This document shows positions 48,061-58,329 of a stretch of DNA of 64,000 bases, piece after piece. A model generated the notes under the pieces. The model had not been told where the DNA came from. It searched no databases and saw only the letters and a program-made list of their open reading frames with translations. The position numbers and the translations under genes are program-made. The DNA lies in contig JAQFVV010000258.1 of NCBI GenBank assembly GCA_028023455.1, positions 60,001-124,000 on the forward strand. The letters run 5' to 3'. Each line of letters opens with the position of its first letter. The stretch's first letter is position 1. This DNA comes from Epiperipatus broadwayi. Its lineage: Eukaryota > Onychophora > Udeonychophora > Euonychophora > Peripatidae.

Positions 48061-49913
48061 AATAAATTATTTAACTGAATAACATAAAATCAAAAAACAG
48101 AACAGATCACCTTCAAGTTGTAATAAATAAATAAATATTTACATTTGCAAAATTATACATACATGTTTTTTTTAAAAAAAATTATTTATTGATCATTAAA
48201 TATAATGAACTGAAAAACAGAAGTGTAAATAATTAGATACTATGACATATGGAAAAGAAAAAAAAATAGAAATAACACCCTTAAAAAGATTTATTAAAAA
48301 AATCTTAATAAGAAGAAAAAAACATTATTCCCTTATCCTTCACTTTCAGATTATCAAAAAGCTAAATCAAAATGAAAATGATTCTTAAAATGACTTGTTA
48401 ACCGCACTTAGATTCTTCCTAATTATTTTTTGGTATATATATATATTTATGTTAGATGCTTCTCTCCCAAAGTTTTTTTTTTTTTTAAGTTAAAACTTTA
48501 ATTACAATGCAATTAAAAAAAATTAGAACTGCAAACTTATCTTATATTATTATTGGATTATTTTGTTATAAAAAAAAAACTGGAAGTACAAAATTGAGAT
48601 AATTTTTTCTTAATAAGTGAGAATATGAAGAATCAATTCAAAAGTAGGACATCTTCTAAAATCGCAAAATGAGCAAATTTGTTTAATTTACATATATGCA
48701 TCTTACAAAGACTCGTTTATCAAAATCATACATCAAACTAATATTAAATTAACTACATTCTGGGAATAAAACAAACTTCAGTAAATAATAAATCCAATTT
48801 TAAAATATTTCATTCTCCACTGATTCAATTCACAACTAATTCTCTTCCCAGTAAATCTCTCGCAATCTGTCATTTTCTTTAGATTTTATATATATAAAAA
48901 GTCTTTCCTAACTTTGATGAATAAAATTTAATTAAGAAATGAATTTAAATTGTTGAAGGCATCGCTAATTTATCAATCTGTAATTATAAATGATCATTGC
49001 AATAAATTATTTTATTATCCCACTCATGCAAATTAATTTCTAGAATTTGATTTATCTACATCACAAAGTAACAATCTGTTTCCAAGCAATTACTGTAATT
49101 ATTCAAATAAGAAGATTTTTTTAACACCGCACATGGCTATGCACTGGGAACAATCAAAATATTCAGGTTAATCGAAAACAAAAACGAACAAACATTAAAT
49201 AAAATTAACACCAATAATAACAATGATGATAATAATAGTATACTGAAATTTAATTATGTATTATTCAAAAATAATAATCGACTAGGATTTGTTCGTGAAT
49301 TCATATCAGTTCGAATCTAGAAATACCAGAACTGAAAACAAGACTACAGAAGAAAACTTATTTGTTCAATAAGCCGAAATACTTTCAAAGTACTTCATAC
49401 TTTTTTAATGCTAATAAATGAAGTAATGTTTCCATAACAATTAAAATTAAAAATCCTTAATATATTCAATTAATTCATAGATTCATGTGTGTGTATATAT
49501 ATATTGTATCTCGACTAAGTGATTCTGCATAATATAAGATCTTTTCTTTATTTGTATAAAATAATATTTTATATATATTTACCTTTTTACAGAAGAGTGT
49601 TTAACTGTCCAGATTCAATTATTTACCCAACAATCCTACATATTATTTTACGTGTTCAAGTGCATCAGTGATATGAGATGGTGTGGAGAGTGGTGGGTCG
49701 TGTGAAAGTCTGTGCTCATATACCCTATATATTACATATGTAGATATAGGTATATAATAAGCCTGTGTGTTTCGTTGTGACATATATATATAATAAATAA
49801 TCCAGTTTCGTCATACATTCATTTCATCTGACATAATTATTCCTTCTAAAGACCTTTTCTATTTACAATGGCAATCTTACACACAGAATTACTGATAACA
49901 ACAATGGAATTCA
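48061..49913. other. AT-rich intergenic, nothing recognised
   Basis: A fragment ATGACATATGGAAAAGAAAA near 48241 resembles only the tail of SINE family S1. A G-rich patch lies near 49675-49715. No gene found. Confidence 0.5.
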
Positions 49914-50022
49914 GTCAAACATTGGTGGCCAAGAGGTCAGCGACAGCTGCTTTACAAGCAGTTGTCCCGGGTTAGCAGATTCGCTTCCAGGCTGATGCTA
50001 TGACATATGGGAAAGAAAAAAT
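49914..50022 (+). mobile_element. tRNA-derived SINE, family S1, third copy
   Basis: ATTGGTGGCCAAGAGGTCAG (A box) and a GGTTAGCAGATTCGCTTCC stretch where the B box lies, ending ATGACATATGGGAAAGAAAA. The 11-base flank AATGGAATTCA is repeated at 49903-49913 and 50023-50033. The B box contains an insertion or substitution compared with the 38.7 kb copy. Confidence 0.8.
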
Positions 50023-50033
50023 AATGGAATTCA

Positions 50034-51902
50034 TATTGCAAAAACTATTAATTGTGGCAAAACTATTTTTATCCTCTTAAAAATAACATAACAAAAAAAA
50101 GTTGGGATAGTTTACCTATTCTTTTATACATATATCAATAATTTTCAACGTTTGAAAAATACAAAAAAAATAAATAAAAATAAAAATATAAATAGGCATG
50201 TTTAAAAATGATTAGATAAGTGAGAGGCTAAAATAAAAGTGTGCAATCTTGAGAATGTTGAGCTCGAGCACAAAAATGGAGTAATTCAATAAAAATGTTA
50301 ATTTCAAATGAATTTGCAAATAACTTTTTACTAATAATTATAAAAACTATCATATTTATAAATAATGTTTAATACCATTTTAAAAATCAATGTTGTTGTA
50401 TTATTAATATAAGATTTCAAATAATAAAAAATTATTATTTTAATAAATAAGACTTTATATATTAAGATTACTTTAAAAATGTATTAATTAGTTTAATATT
50501 CCAAACTGGCTGATTATAAATTTGTCTTCTTTTGTCTGAAAATTAAATCTAATATGCTGAAGTTCAAAAACAAAATTCTTTCATTTTCATAGATTGATTT
50601 ATCCCTCCCCCCTTCCTTACAATAAAAGTCTAGTGAGTAATAGTAGCACATTTACCTAATATCTATATGTCTTAGATATAAATCAAGACTAGATAAACCT
50701 TGAAATTTTTTAGTTTCTAAGCTTATTTAGATTTTTCTTTCAAGTAACAGAACCATAGATAACAAATATGATTAACTAGTCAATATTGATCAATTATGAG
50801 GATAGTGATTGAGTTAAGATTAAAAAAATCACGAAGTATCTTGTTTTTAAATTCATATAAAATTTTTAATATATGCCACAATCTCTCACTTGCAGTTTAG
50901 GGGGTACAAATAAATCTAGGATAAATTTATTTCTCTTTTCCTATAATTTCCTGATTGCAAACAATCTCACTACAATCGCAAAAATGCAATTATATAAAAT
51001 CTAAAAATATCAAATATTTTACATTTTATTCAAACTGCAGGTTACTGAATCTAAGGATTTTTAATTTTCCAAAATGATGGCAAACTGTAAATATTTATAG
51101 CATTTAAAAAAAAAAAACAGTTGGGAGGTATCAATATTTTAAAAATATATGATCAGTAAAAACTTCATCATATACATGCATATTTTAAAAACAATTATAT
51201 TTGCTTCTTGGCATTTAACAAACATTACTATCAATTACAATCTCTGTAATTGTTTTGATGTTTTTAAATGGGTACCAATTATTAATATATTCTAAAATTT
51301 TGTAAAACTTTTAGCCTTAAGTCCAAAAAAATATTTTATTATGCAAAATACATTAAATTCAAAAAGGATAATAAAGACAGAACAAAATATGCTTGATGTC
51401 AATATAAACTGAAGAAATTTTACTAATAAACATTATCATGTATAGTGTTCCCAGATGGAAAAATGGTTATCGGTGTATTGTAAAATTCATTTATAAATTT
51501 TTCTACTATTTTTTTTAATGCCAATGTATACAGCGAAAAAGAAAAAATGTTCTACACAAATATTGTAAATATTGTGAATTTTAATGGGGGGGGGTATATA
51601 GATTTTTGTTTGTTATTAATATTTTTCTTTGGACAATATAAAATTAAAGTGGTGTATACAATGTAGTTTGTGGCTACACAGTATACATATATTTATATGA
51701 ATAGATAGTGTAAAAATAGATCACCTTCTTGAGAAGAGTTCTGATAATAATGAATCATCTACTACTTTGTAGTTCAAATGTTAGTTGATCTTATATCAGC
51801 AATAGCAAGATAACATATAAAAATGTTATTCTGTAATGTGTATGCAGGGCACATATAACAATTCAATGAAGCATTTTTAAAATGATAAAAATAAATATTG
51901 TA

Positions 51903-51903
<1 letters not shown>
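50034..51903. other. AT-rich intergenic, nothing recognised
   Basis: A G run lies at about 51584-51592. No gene, RNA or element end identified. Confidence 0.55.

Positions 51904-51985
<82 letters not shown>
51904..51985. repeat. (TA)n microsatellite with GA-rich edge
   Basis: About 41 TA units followed by GAATGAGAGAGAGGG. The reading frame across it gives only a Tyr-Ile repeat. Confidence 0.98.
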
Positions 51986-51990
<5 letters not shown>

Positions 51991-52619
51991 AGAGAGAGGG
52001 AATTAAATAGTAAAACCATCATCTTTATATTGATATTATATCAACTTCTATTTTACATTTAAGAAATTTGATGTTTACTAAGGCACTAAACCTCAAGAGT
52101 GTGCGCTTGAAAATGTGAAGGTAGGACCTCTACAGGGCTTAACCACAAGCTTATGTTTTGGAAGAAAAAAGGGAAACCCTTCTAATTTGTTTACTTAAAT
52201 TTGAAAATTTGATTTTTTTAATAATTTGGTTTCAAGCCTTACAAAAGGGTACCTCTGCTTATCTTAATTTAGTAATCTTAGTTGATTTAACATTTAATGT
52301 AATATGTTTATAAATATTTGTATAAAGAAAAGTAACATCTAAAAAAAATATTGATAGCTAAATCAACATATGAGTTTTGTTTGATAATAAAAGCAGCCAG
52401 CAATCATCATGCAGTAACATAATGCAAAAAAAAAATGCTACTAAAATGATGCCTGGATAAAAACTTTTTGGAATTAACATTGGCATTCTTATTTCTCAAA
52501 TCTACTATCTCCACTTAATTACTCACCTCTGACTTTAAATTGGGAGTTTCCATAGGTTAAAAAAAAGATTATTGAACAAAAAGTGTCCTCTCTTTAAAAA
52601 AATGCAACTTTTTCCATCC
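51986..52619. other. AT-rich intergenic
   Basis: A somewhat GC-richer patch at 52080-52165 (CCTCAAGAGTGTGCGCTTGA) is not recognised. An imperfect inverted repeat lies around 52400-52460. No gene seen. Confidence 0.45.
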
Positions 52620-52745
52620 AATATTACTATCTAGTGCAAGTCATAGTAATCAAGTGATGCTAGAAGATTACTGCTCCATAATCTCTATTTAGTACTACTA
52701 AGGGGCAATAATGTATGGAGAAAGTTGCTACAATGATAACAGATT
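52620..52745. mobile_element. Hammerhead repeat family 1, very degenerate
   Basis: Blocks such as CATCCAATATTACTATCTAG, GCAAGTCATAGTAATCAAGT and AATGTATGGAGAAAGTTGCT correspond to the family terminus in both orientations, as an inverted pair. No ribozyme core remains. Confidence 0.45.
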
Positions 52746-52872
52746 ATGTAGACCTAAGACATGATAATCATGTGATGTTTTAATGGCTCTAACTATTTAT
52801 TGATAAACTCTAAAATATCCTGAACATATCAATTGCTAGCCATCCATAATTAATTACATTATACCCAGAAGA

Positions 52873-52991
<119 letters not shown>

Positions 52992-53423
52992 CAGAATAAT
53001 TTGAGCTTAAATGAAAGGATAAAGGTACATAAAAGAAGACTTAAAAATAAACATTTCAGTTCTGCCTTACATATCCATAAAAAAATACAGATCACAATAT
53101 TAATTCTGATGAGGCTATGGTTGTCTTTTTTAAAAAATTATATATAAAAAAATAATTAAAAAATCTTAATTATTAAAAATTTATGATTCTGAGGCAATGA
53201 ACTTATTTAAAAATTAAAATAGACAAAACTCTCCATACAGAAGTGCTACTCAGTGCCAGCCTGAATAAACAATGGATGACAGAAGGCTTGTGCATAAAAT
53301 CCCTATCTAGTGCCTACTCATCCAATATCTCCAGACTAGTTTCTGGCTTGTAGTAAAGTAGAGATAAAAGATAGCTGCTGGAGGGTTGCATTACATCCTA
53401 AGATCTAGGTGCAGTACTCTCAG

Positions 53424-53482
53424 ATCCAAAATTCCTCACTGACGAAGGCCACAAGCCAGAAACTAGTCTGAGGATATTGGAT
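53424..53482 (+). ncRNA. Hammerhead ribozyme, best-preserved copy
   Basis: Outer stem I AUCCAA (53424-53429) pairs perfectly with UUGGAU (53477-53482); inner stem I UCCUCA (53433-53438) pairs perfectly with UGAGGA (53469-53474). Between them are box CUGACGA (53439-53445), stem II GGC/GCC with loop CACAA inside 53446-53458, GAAA (53459-53462), palindromic stem III CUAG (53463-53466) and UC (53467-53468). All three core boxes match CUGANGA, GAAA, UH. The A-A closing position of stem II is unusual, and a one-to-four-base-pair stem III normally needs dimer formation. Confidence 0.75.
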
Positions 53483-53833
53483 GAGTAGGCATTAGATAAA
53501 TATTTTATGTACAAGCCTTCTGGCATCCATTGATTACTCTGGTTGGCACTGAGTGTCACTACTGTGTGGATAGTTTTGCCTGTTTTAATAACAGTAATGT
53601 GATAGCATAAGAAATTGGGATCATGTGATGTTCAGTGGTTTAACACCAATCCTGCATAATAGAATAATGGTGGCTATGGTTGTTAAAAAGCCAAAGACAC
53701 AAAAATATATGGGTACTGAACTAGGTTCAGACCCATATGATTATATAAGCTATAGTTTTGTAGTTATATAGAGATAAAAGATGGATGCAGGATGGTTGCA
53801 TTACATCCTAAAATCTAGGTGCAGTGCTATCAG

Positions 53834-53891
53834 ATCCAAAGCTCCTCACTGGCAAAGGAACAAGCCAGAAACTAGTCTGGGGATAGTGAAT
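53834..53891 (+). ncRNA. Degenerate hammerhead, tandem partner
   Basis: AUCCAA (53834-53839), UCCUCA (53843-53848), box CUGGCAA (two changes), decayed stem II, GAAA (53868-53871), CUAG, UC (53876-53877), and UGGGGA (53878-53883). The second part of stem I (GUGAAU) is mutated. Probably inactive. Confidence 0.6.
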
Positions 53892-54329
53892 GTAGGCACT
53901 AGATAGGGATTTTATGCACAAGCCTTCTGACATCCATTGATTACTCTGGTTGGCACTGAGTGGCAGTACTGTATGGAGAGTTTTACCTGTTTTAATAACA
54001 GTAATGTGCTAGCATAAGAAATAGTGATCATGTGATTATTTAAAAGTTCCTTTTAATATTAAGGACGTTTGGTGTCTAAAAAAAATTGTGGATAATATTT
54101 AGTATAAATTTGTCATCTTGTAGTTCTTTAAACATGAGAATTGTGCATGCAGCAGTGAAACCATTGATTGTGTTTTAGAGTTTATTTTCTTTAGCTAGCC
54201 TGGTTGATTTGAGAATCTGTTGTTTTGATCTTATATATAAAATATGTATTTTCTCAGTTTCCTGATTGGGAATTGAATGTTTGTCCGATGATATCACAAC
54301 CACTACATTTATATAAAAGAAGTAATTCC

Positions 54330-54600
54330 ATGATTAATAAAAAATGCTGGAAAAAAAATCAGTACGAGTACTATTAATTTCAGAGATATAATATATATTT
54401 CGTAGTAAAGGTTCCCATATAGTGGCAGAAACAACCGCAAATGCAGATTTGTAATTCGTCATTAAGGTGCTCATGCTTTTATGGTTGGTCAATCTCCCAA
54501 TATAGTTCATATTAATGACATACTTAGCAATGTTAACAAACTTTTATAAATTAGCAATGTTTAATAAAAAACATATTTACGTTAAATCTTTAAATATTAA
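54330..54600 (+). repeat. Direct repeat D, left of PLE copy 2
   Basis: Blocks AAAAAATCAGTACGAG-like, ATATATTTCGTAGTAAAGGT, CAGATTTGTAATTCGTCATT and CTTAGCAATGTTAACAAACT are repeated in the same order and orientation at 58070-58320. It flanks PLE family A copy 2 like a direct terminal repeat or a duplicated host repeat. Confidence 0.7.
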
Positions 54601-54604
54601 TTTT

Positions 54605-54775
54605 TAATAAGCACAATGTCAGCATGTAATACTTAAATAAGACTAAAACCTCAGTATATGTGCCTTGGGTGCTTAAATTTATTACAACAGAGACCTCTAC
54701 AAATCTAAATGCAAGATTTGACTTTATACAGATAAGAGTGAGTGGCTCACTCTTATCTTCAACTTATTTTTCTAT
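54605..54775 (+). repeat. Module M with internal hairpin (inverted partner at 57.9 kb)
   Basis: AAGCACAATGTCAGCATGTA through GAGACCTCTACAAATCTAAA and TTGACTTTATACAGATAAGA is repeated in reverse at 57882-58015. It contains GATAAGAGTGAG/CTCACTCTTATC, a perfect 12-bp stem with a TGG loop (54731-54757). The partner keeps the hairpin in shortened form (57882-57904, 8-bp stem). Confidence 0.8.
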
Positions 54776-54784
54776 ATATATATA

Positions 54785-55275
54785 GGCAAATCTAAAGCAT
54801 TATGATTGGGGAGCATGAAGCTAATAAATTCTTCACTGATTAAGTCCATTATTTCTGTTAAACATTAATGATCGCGAAATCTTTTGATTTACAATGAGTT
54901 AATAGACAGATCTTAAATTTAGAAATATTTTGAATCAATTTAAAGTTGTAAATATTCATTCTTATTAAGTGCAATGTCAGCAATGTAATACTTAAGTAAT
55001 GCTAAAAACTTAGTACATGCACCTTGAGTGCTTAAATTTAGGATTTAGCCTTATTTAAGTACTATGTGCTGACATTGGACTTAATAAGAATTAATATTTA
55101 CAACTTTAAATTGATTCAAATTATTACTAAATTTAAGATCTGACTAATAACTCATTGTAAATCAAAAGATTTTGCAATCGTTAACATTTAACAGAAATAG
55201 TGGACTTAATCAGTGAAGAATCTATTAGCTTCATGCTCCCAAATCATAATGCTTTAGATTTGTTTATATATATAT
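54785..55275. repeat. 490-bp palindrome beside the PLE
   Basis: Two arms of about 240 bp in opposite orientation meet near 55035. The left arm reads AAATCTAAAGCATTATGATT, GAGCATGAAGCTAATA, TCTTTTGATTTACAATGAGT; the right arm repeats these in reverse with few differences (for example ATGATCGCGAAATC versus reversed ACGATTGCAAAATC). The centre consists of two inverted partial M modules. Confidence 0.88.
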
Positions 55276-55399
55276 CAAAAAATGATCAAATTTTAAATTA
55301 AAACTTGTTCATAATGTTGTCTTTGCAACGTAATATATTAAAAAATAATTCAATAAAAATTATTTAATAAGACAACTTTTTTAAAAAATATTATGTTTA

Positions 55400-55450
55400 A
55401 TAAACCTTATCAACCCGGATTTCGCTTCTATATTGGAGCCTTATCAAGAT
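55400..55450 (-). ncRNA. PLE 3' hairpin with GAAA (hammerhead-like), copy 2
   Basis: Minus strand: ACATCTTGATAAGG, then a hairpin of 17 bases (55440-55424, GCUcC/GaAGC), then GAAA (55423-55420), UCCGGGU, and a second GATAAGG. The first box UUGAUAA differs from CUGAUGA at two places that are paired in hammerhead folds (C3-G8 to U3-A8), a compensating change. One extra G beside stem II does not fit the standard fold, so function is uncertain. It lies downstream of the PLE coding end, as in copy 1. Confidence 0.45.
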
Positions 55451-55894
55451 GTAAATACACAAAGTTATATTATAATTCCTTCTATTTTACAGCAACTCCA
55501 TCTATAGGCTTCATTTTACATTATACTTATAAATTATAATCATGTATTTACATTATATAATCATATATTTATATTTTAATATTATTTATAAATTTCCTAA
55601 TTTTCTCTTTTTTACATATTATAACTATATTTAATAATTTAAACTTATCATAATTAGAATGATAATTATTAATATAAATATATACATATAATTTACCTAT
55701 AATTATCTAACAAATTTTCCACTATCTAAACCCCATTTTCCACCAATTTTACAACCTTTAACTATATTCATACATTTTTCAAAATTCCTAAACACAATTC
55801 ATAACATATCCTCTCACTATACTTTTTACATATTTAATCACTTGAATGTTTTTTCACAATTTATTCTATATCCAGTATTTAAAAATAGATAAAT

Positions 55895-56040
55895 CCCTAT
55901 CTCATATCCTTCCTTTAATTCTCTATTATGTTCTTTACCTCTTTCTAATGTAGTTTTCTCTGTCTGGCCAATATATATCTTGTTACAAAATTCACAAATA
56001 ATCTTATATACTAACCCAGCTTTATCATTTTCATTATCAT
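55895..56040 (-). pseudogene. PLE GIY-YIG endonuclease, family A copy 2
   Basis: One open minus-strand stretch reads AGLVYKIICEFCNKIYIGQT and then EKTTLERGKEHNRELKEGYE. Here are the VYK, C-x-x-C, YIGQ-T and E-H motifs of PLE-type GIY-YIG nucleases, all intact, in contrast to copy 1 (YIS). Confidence 0.85.
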
Positions 56041-56562
56041 TTTCTATATTACATATCCATTTCCCTAATGACTATTTTTTTCCATCCTATTTTAATATTA
56101 TTAGGTAATTTTTCTCTTACCAATCTTTATATACCCTATCAAAATATGAATTGAAATCCATTTATTATCTATAGTTAATTTGTGATTATTATAACACTAC
56201 TATCTTCATTTTTATTTTTAAAAAATTTACTTATATTTTTCTTTTTATATCCCATACTAATAAATCATTTTCAACCTCCAACTTTTTATAATGCACATCT
56301 TTATCTAAATTAATCTATTATTTTTCTCTTTAAACCCTTTCATTGCTGCCATTTTTTGAGACCATGGTTGATATGAACTTGATCTATTATACCTCTTTTA
56401 TCTTTCTCTTAATATAATGTCTACAAAAATATTACCTTTATTCCTTCCTCATAAAAATATCTAAATATTTTAATCCTTCCTCTCCATTTTCTATCGAAAT
56501 TTATTACCATATCTATTATTATTCATTTCATTAAACATTATTTATACTTCTACTATTACCTA

Positions 56563-57024
56563 TTATAAGTATATCATCAACATATCTATGATATTTATAA
56601 TTTCTTTCATTTTTATATATTTATCAATTACATTTTCCTCAATATAATCAATCATAATAGACGATAAAATACCACTAATGGAACATCCCATAACCCATCC
56701 TTTAGTTACTTTCCAAAATTCATTTTTATATTTAAAGTATAAAGTTTCACTTATTAACAATAAAGCTTCATTAATAATAAATATCCATTCCTTTGATATA
56801 CCACCATAATTCTTTATTCTTTCCATAACTACTTTTATACTTTCTTCTCTAGGTATACTTTGATACATCTTTTCAATATCGAAAGATACAATATTTCCAT
56901 TCCTATTTAATTTCACATTCTGTAGTTTATTAATAATTTCCTCCGAGCTTTTAATGCAATATTTTCCAAAACCTATACTATTAATAATTTTTTTATATAC
57001 TATATCACATAAACCTTTACACAT
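56563..57024 (-). pseudogene. PLE reverse transcriptase core
   Basis: A 153-codon frame. Residues 46-58 are VSFDIEKMYQSIP (RT motif A, Asp at residue 49; 56851-56889); near residue 110 is KGWVMGCSISGILSSI (motif B region). The frame then misreads the catalytic site as NIIDMLMIYL, but the neighbouring frame reads RYVDDILIIGNS with intact YVDD at 56573-56584. A small frameshift near 56590-56625 therefore separates motif B from motif C. Confidence 0.88.
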
Positions 57025-57213
57025 AATTCTTAAAATCTAATATTGCTCTTACTGCATATTATCTTTTTGTGTTTTAACTTTTCCAAACATATAGGATGTT
57101 CAATCACTAGATATAAATTCTATATCTTTTTCATTAATTAATTGTTTTACTTTCATATTAGTCAATAGTATTTTATATTTTTTTTAATTTCATTACTTGA
57201 TTCTTACTCATTT

Positions 57214-57560
57214 TTAAATATTTTGTTTTTCCATATCTTCTTTAATCTTCTCTTCATATTCATTTTTATTTAAAATCACGAACCTTGGTCCCTTATCTTC
57301 AGACGTCACAACCAATTTCTTGTTTTCTATTTTATTTTTAATTTTCTTAATAATTAACTTTTCTTTCCATTCTTTCTTATTTAATTTATTCTTTTTATTA
57401 ATTGTACTATTAATTCTTGATTGTATTTCCATCTTCACTTTATTACAATATTTCACTTCTACACTTACCACTGTTCCTTCTTATTTTTTATCCACAACTA
57501 TATATTTAATACCTTTATTTAAACTTCTGATTCCTCATTTGTGAAATTTACACCAGATAT
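57214..57560 (-). pseudogene. PLE RT N-terminal region
   Basis: The 85-codon frame at 57214-57471 ends KNKIENKKLVVTSEDKGPRF then VILNKNEYEEKI, matching the PLE RT fingers block (usually KADKGSS-VVIL). Upstream of its ATG, homology (LNKGIKYIVVDKK) runs through a stop at about 57480. Confidence 0.8.
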
Positions 57561-57881
57561 ATTTATTAAACATATTTTTCTTTATCATATCATTAGTTTT
57601 AAACACAGTATTGTTCCTAAATATTCTTTTCAATTACCATTTCATTTTTTTCATATTTTTTTTTAATCTATTTTTTAAGTACTATTGTTTTCCAATATAG
57701 CTTGATAATATATTCCAAATCCTTCTTTATATTTAATTTTAAAATATTTTTATTTTTTATATTTTAATATTCCAGTTAATTTCAAATATTTTTCTTTCAA
57801 AACCATCAACACAACCTTTAATTCTTCTAAAAATTTAATTATTATTATTTTTATACATTCAATTTATATATATAGGTTGAA

Positions 57882-58015
57882 GATAAGAGTGGGCTGCTCT
57901 TATCTTTATAAAGTCAAATGTTGCATTTAGATTTGTAGAGGTCTCTCTTGTAATAAATTTAAGCACTGAAGGTGTATGTACTAAGGTTTTAGCTTTATTT
58001 AAGTATTAAATCTTT
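57882..58015 (-). repeat. Module M, inverted copy right of PLE
   Basis: Reverse complement of 54605-54775: GAAGATAAGAG hairpin (57882-57904), TTTATAAAGTCAAAT, TTAGATTTGTAGAGGTCTCT, TTTAAGCACTGAAGG. The 5' end of PLE copy 2 lies less than 50 bases to its left. Confidence 0.8.
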
Positions 58016-58069
58016 AAAAAAATTGTTAAAGTAACCAATTAAAAAAAATTACAAATGTTTTATTCAATA

Positions 58070-58320
58070 CAAAGATATAGTATATATTTCATGATAAAAG
58101 TTTTCATCCAGCTGTAGAAACAGCCATAAACATTGATTTGTAATTTGACATTAAGGCACCCTACACTTTCACTATCTATCAATCCCCCAATATAGTTCAG
58201 ATAAACAATATACTTAGCAAGGTTAACAAACTTTTATAAATTGGCAATGTTTAATAAAAAAAACATATTTACATTAATAAACAGTAATTGTTAATAAAGC
58301 TAAAAAAAACATGATTATGG
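58070..58320 (+). repeat. Direct repeat D, right of PLE copy 2
   Basis: Same orientation as 54330-54600: ATAGTATATATTTCATGATA, GATTTGTAATTTGACATTAA, CAATCCCCCAATATAGTTCA, CTTAGCAAGGTTAACAAACT, TTAATAAA. Because M is inverted while D is direct, the flanks do not form one simple LTR or TIR. Confidence 0.7.
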
Positions 58321-58329
58321 TATCAAAAA

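Larger units (their letters stand above)
53223..54040 (+). mobile_element. Cluster of hammerhead repeats, family 1 (inverted plus tandem)
   Basis: Three partial units. 53223-53346 is a minus-strand 3' half that begins inside ribozyme stem II. 53350-53640 is a plus-strand copy with the best ribozyme. 53690-54040 is a second plus-strand copy in tandem. The GAAA boxes of the plus copies lie 409 bp apart (53459 and 53868), and both copies end with the same TTTTAATAACAGTAATGTG flank. Long tandem-like units without coding sequence, each with a ribozyme, fit the retrozyme model. Confidence 0.8.
55680..57850 (-). mobile_element. Penelope-like element, family A, copy 2 (nearly full length)
   Basis: About 2.2 kb on the minus strand with all PLE coding blocks in order: an N-terminal region (NFTNEESEV, about 57545), a DKG block (57214-57471), RT motif A and later motifs (56563-57024), a GIY-YIG domain (about 56030-55900) and the C-terminal CMNIVKG...GKWGLDSG (near 55.7 kb). 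Several stops and frameshifts make it a pseudogene. Repeats M and D lie on both sides. Confidence 0.85.

Noticed and set aside
57320-57544. 74-codon plus-strand frame
   Set aside because: Antisense to the PLE N-terminal region.
54330-58320. LTR retrotransposon with D as long terminal repeats
   Set aside because: The internal coding region is a Penelope RT plus GIY-YIG; no protease, RNase H, integrase, primer site or TG...CA repeat ends were seen, and M is inverted.
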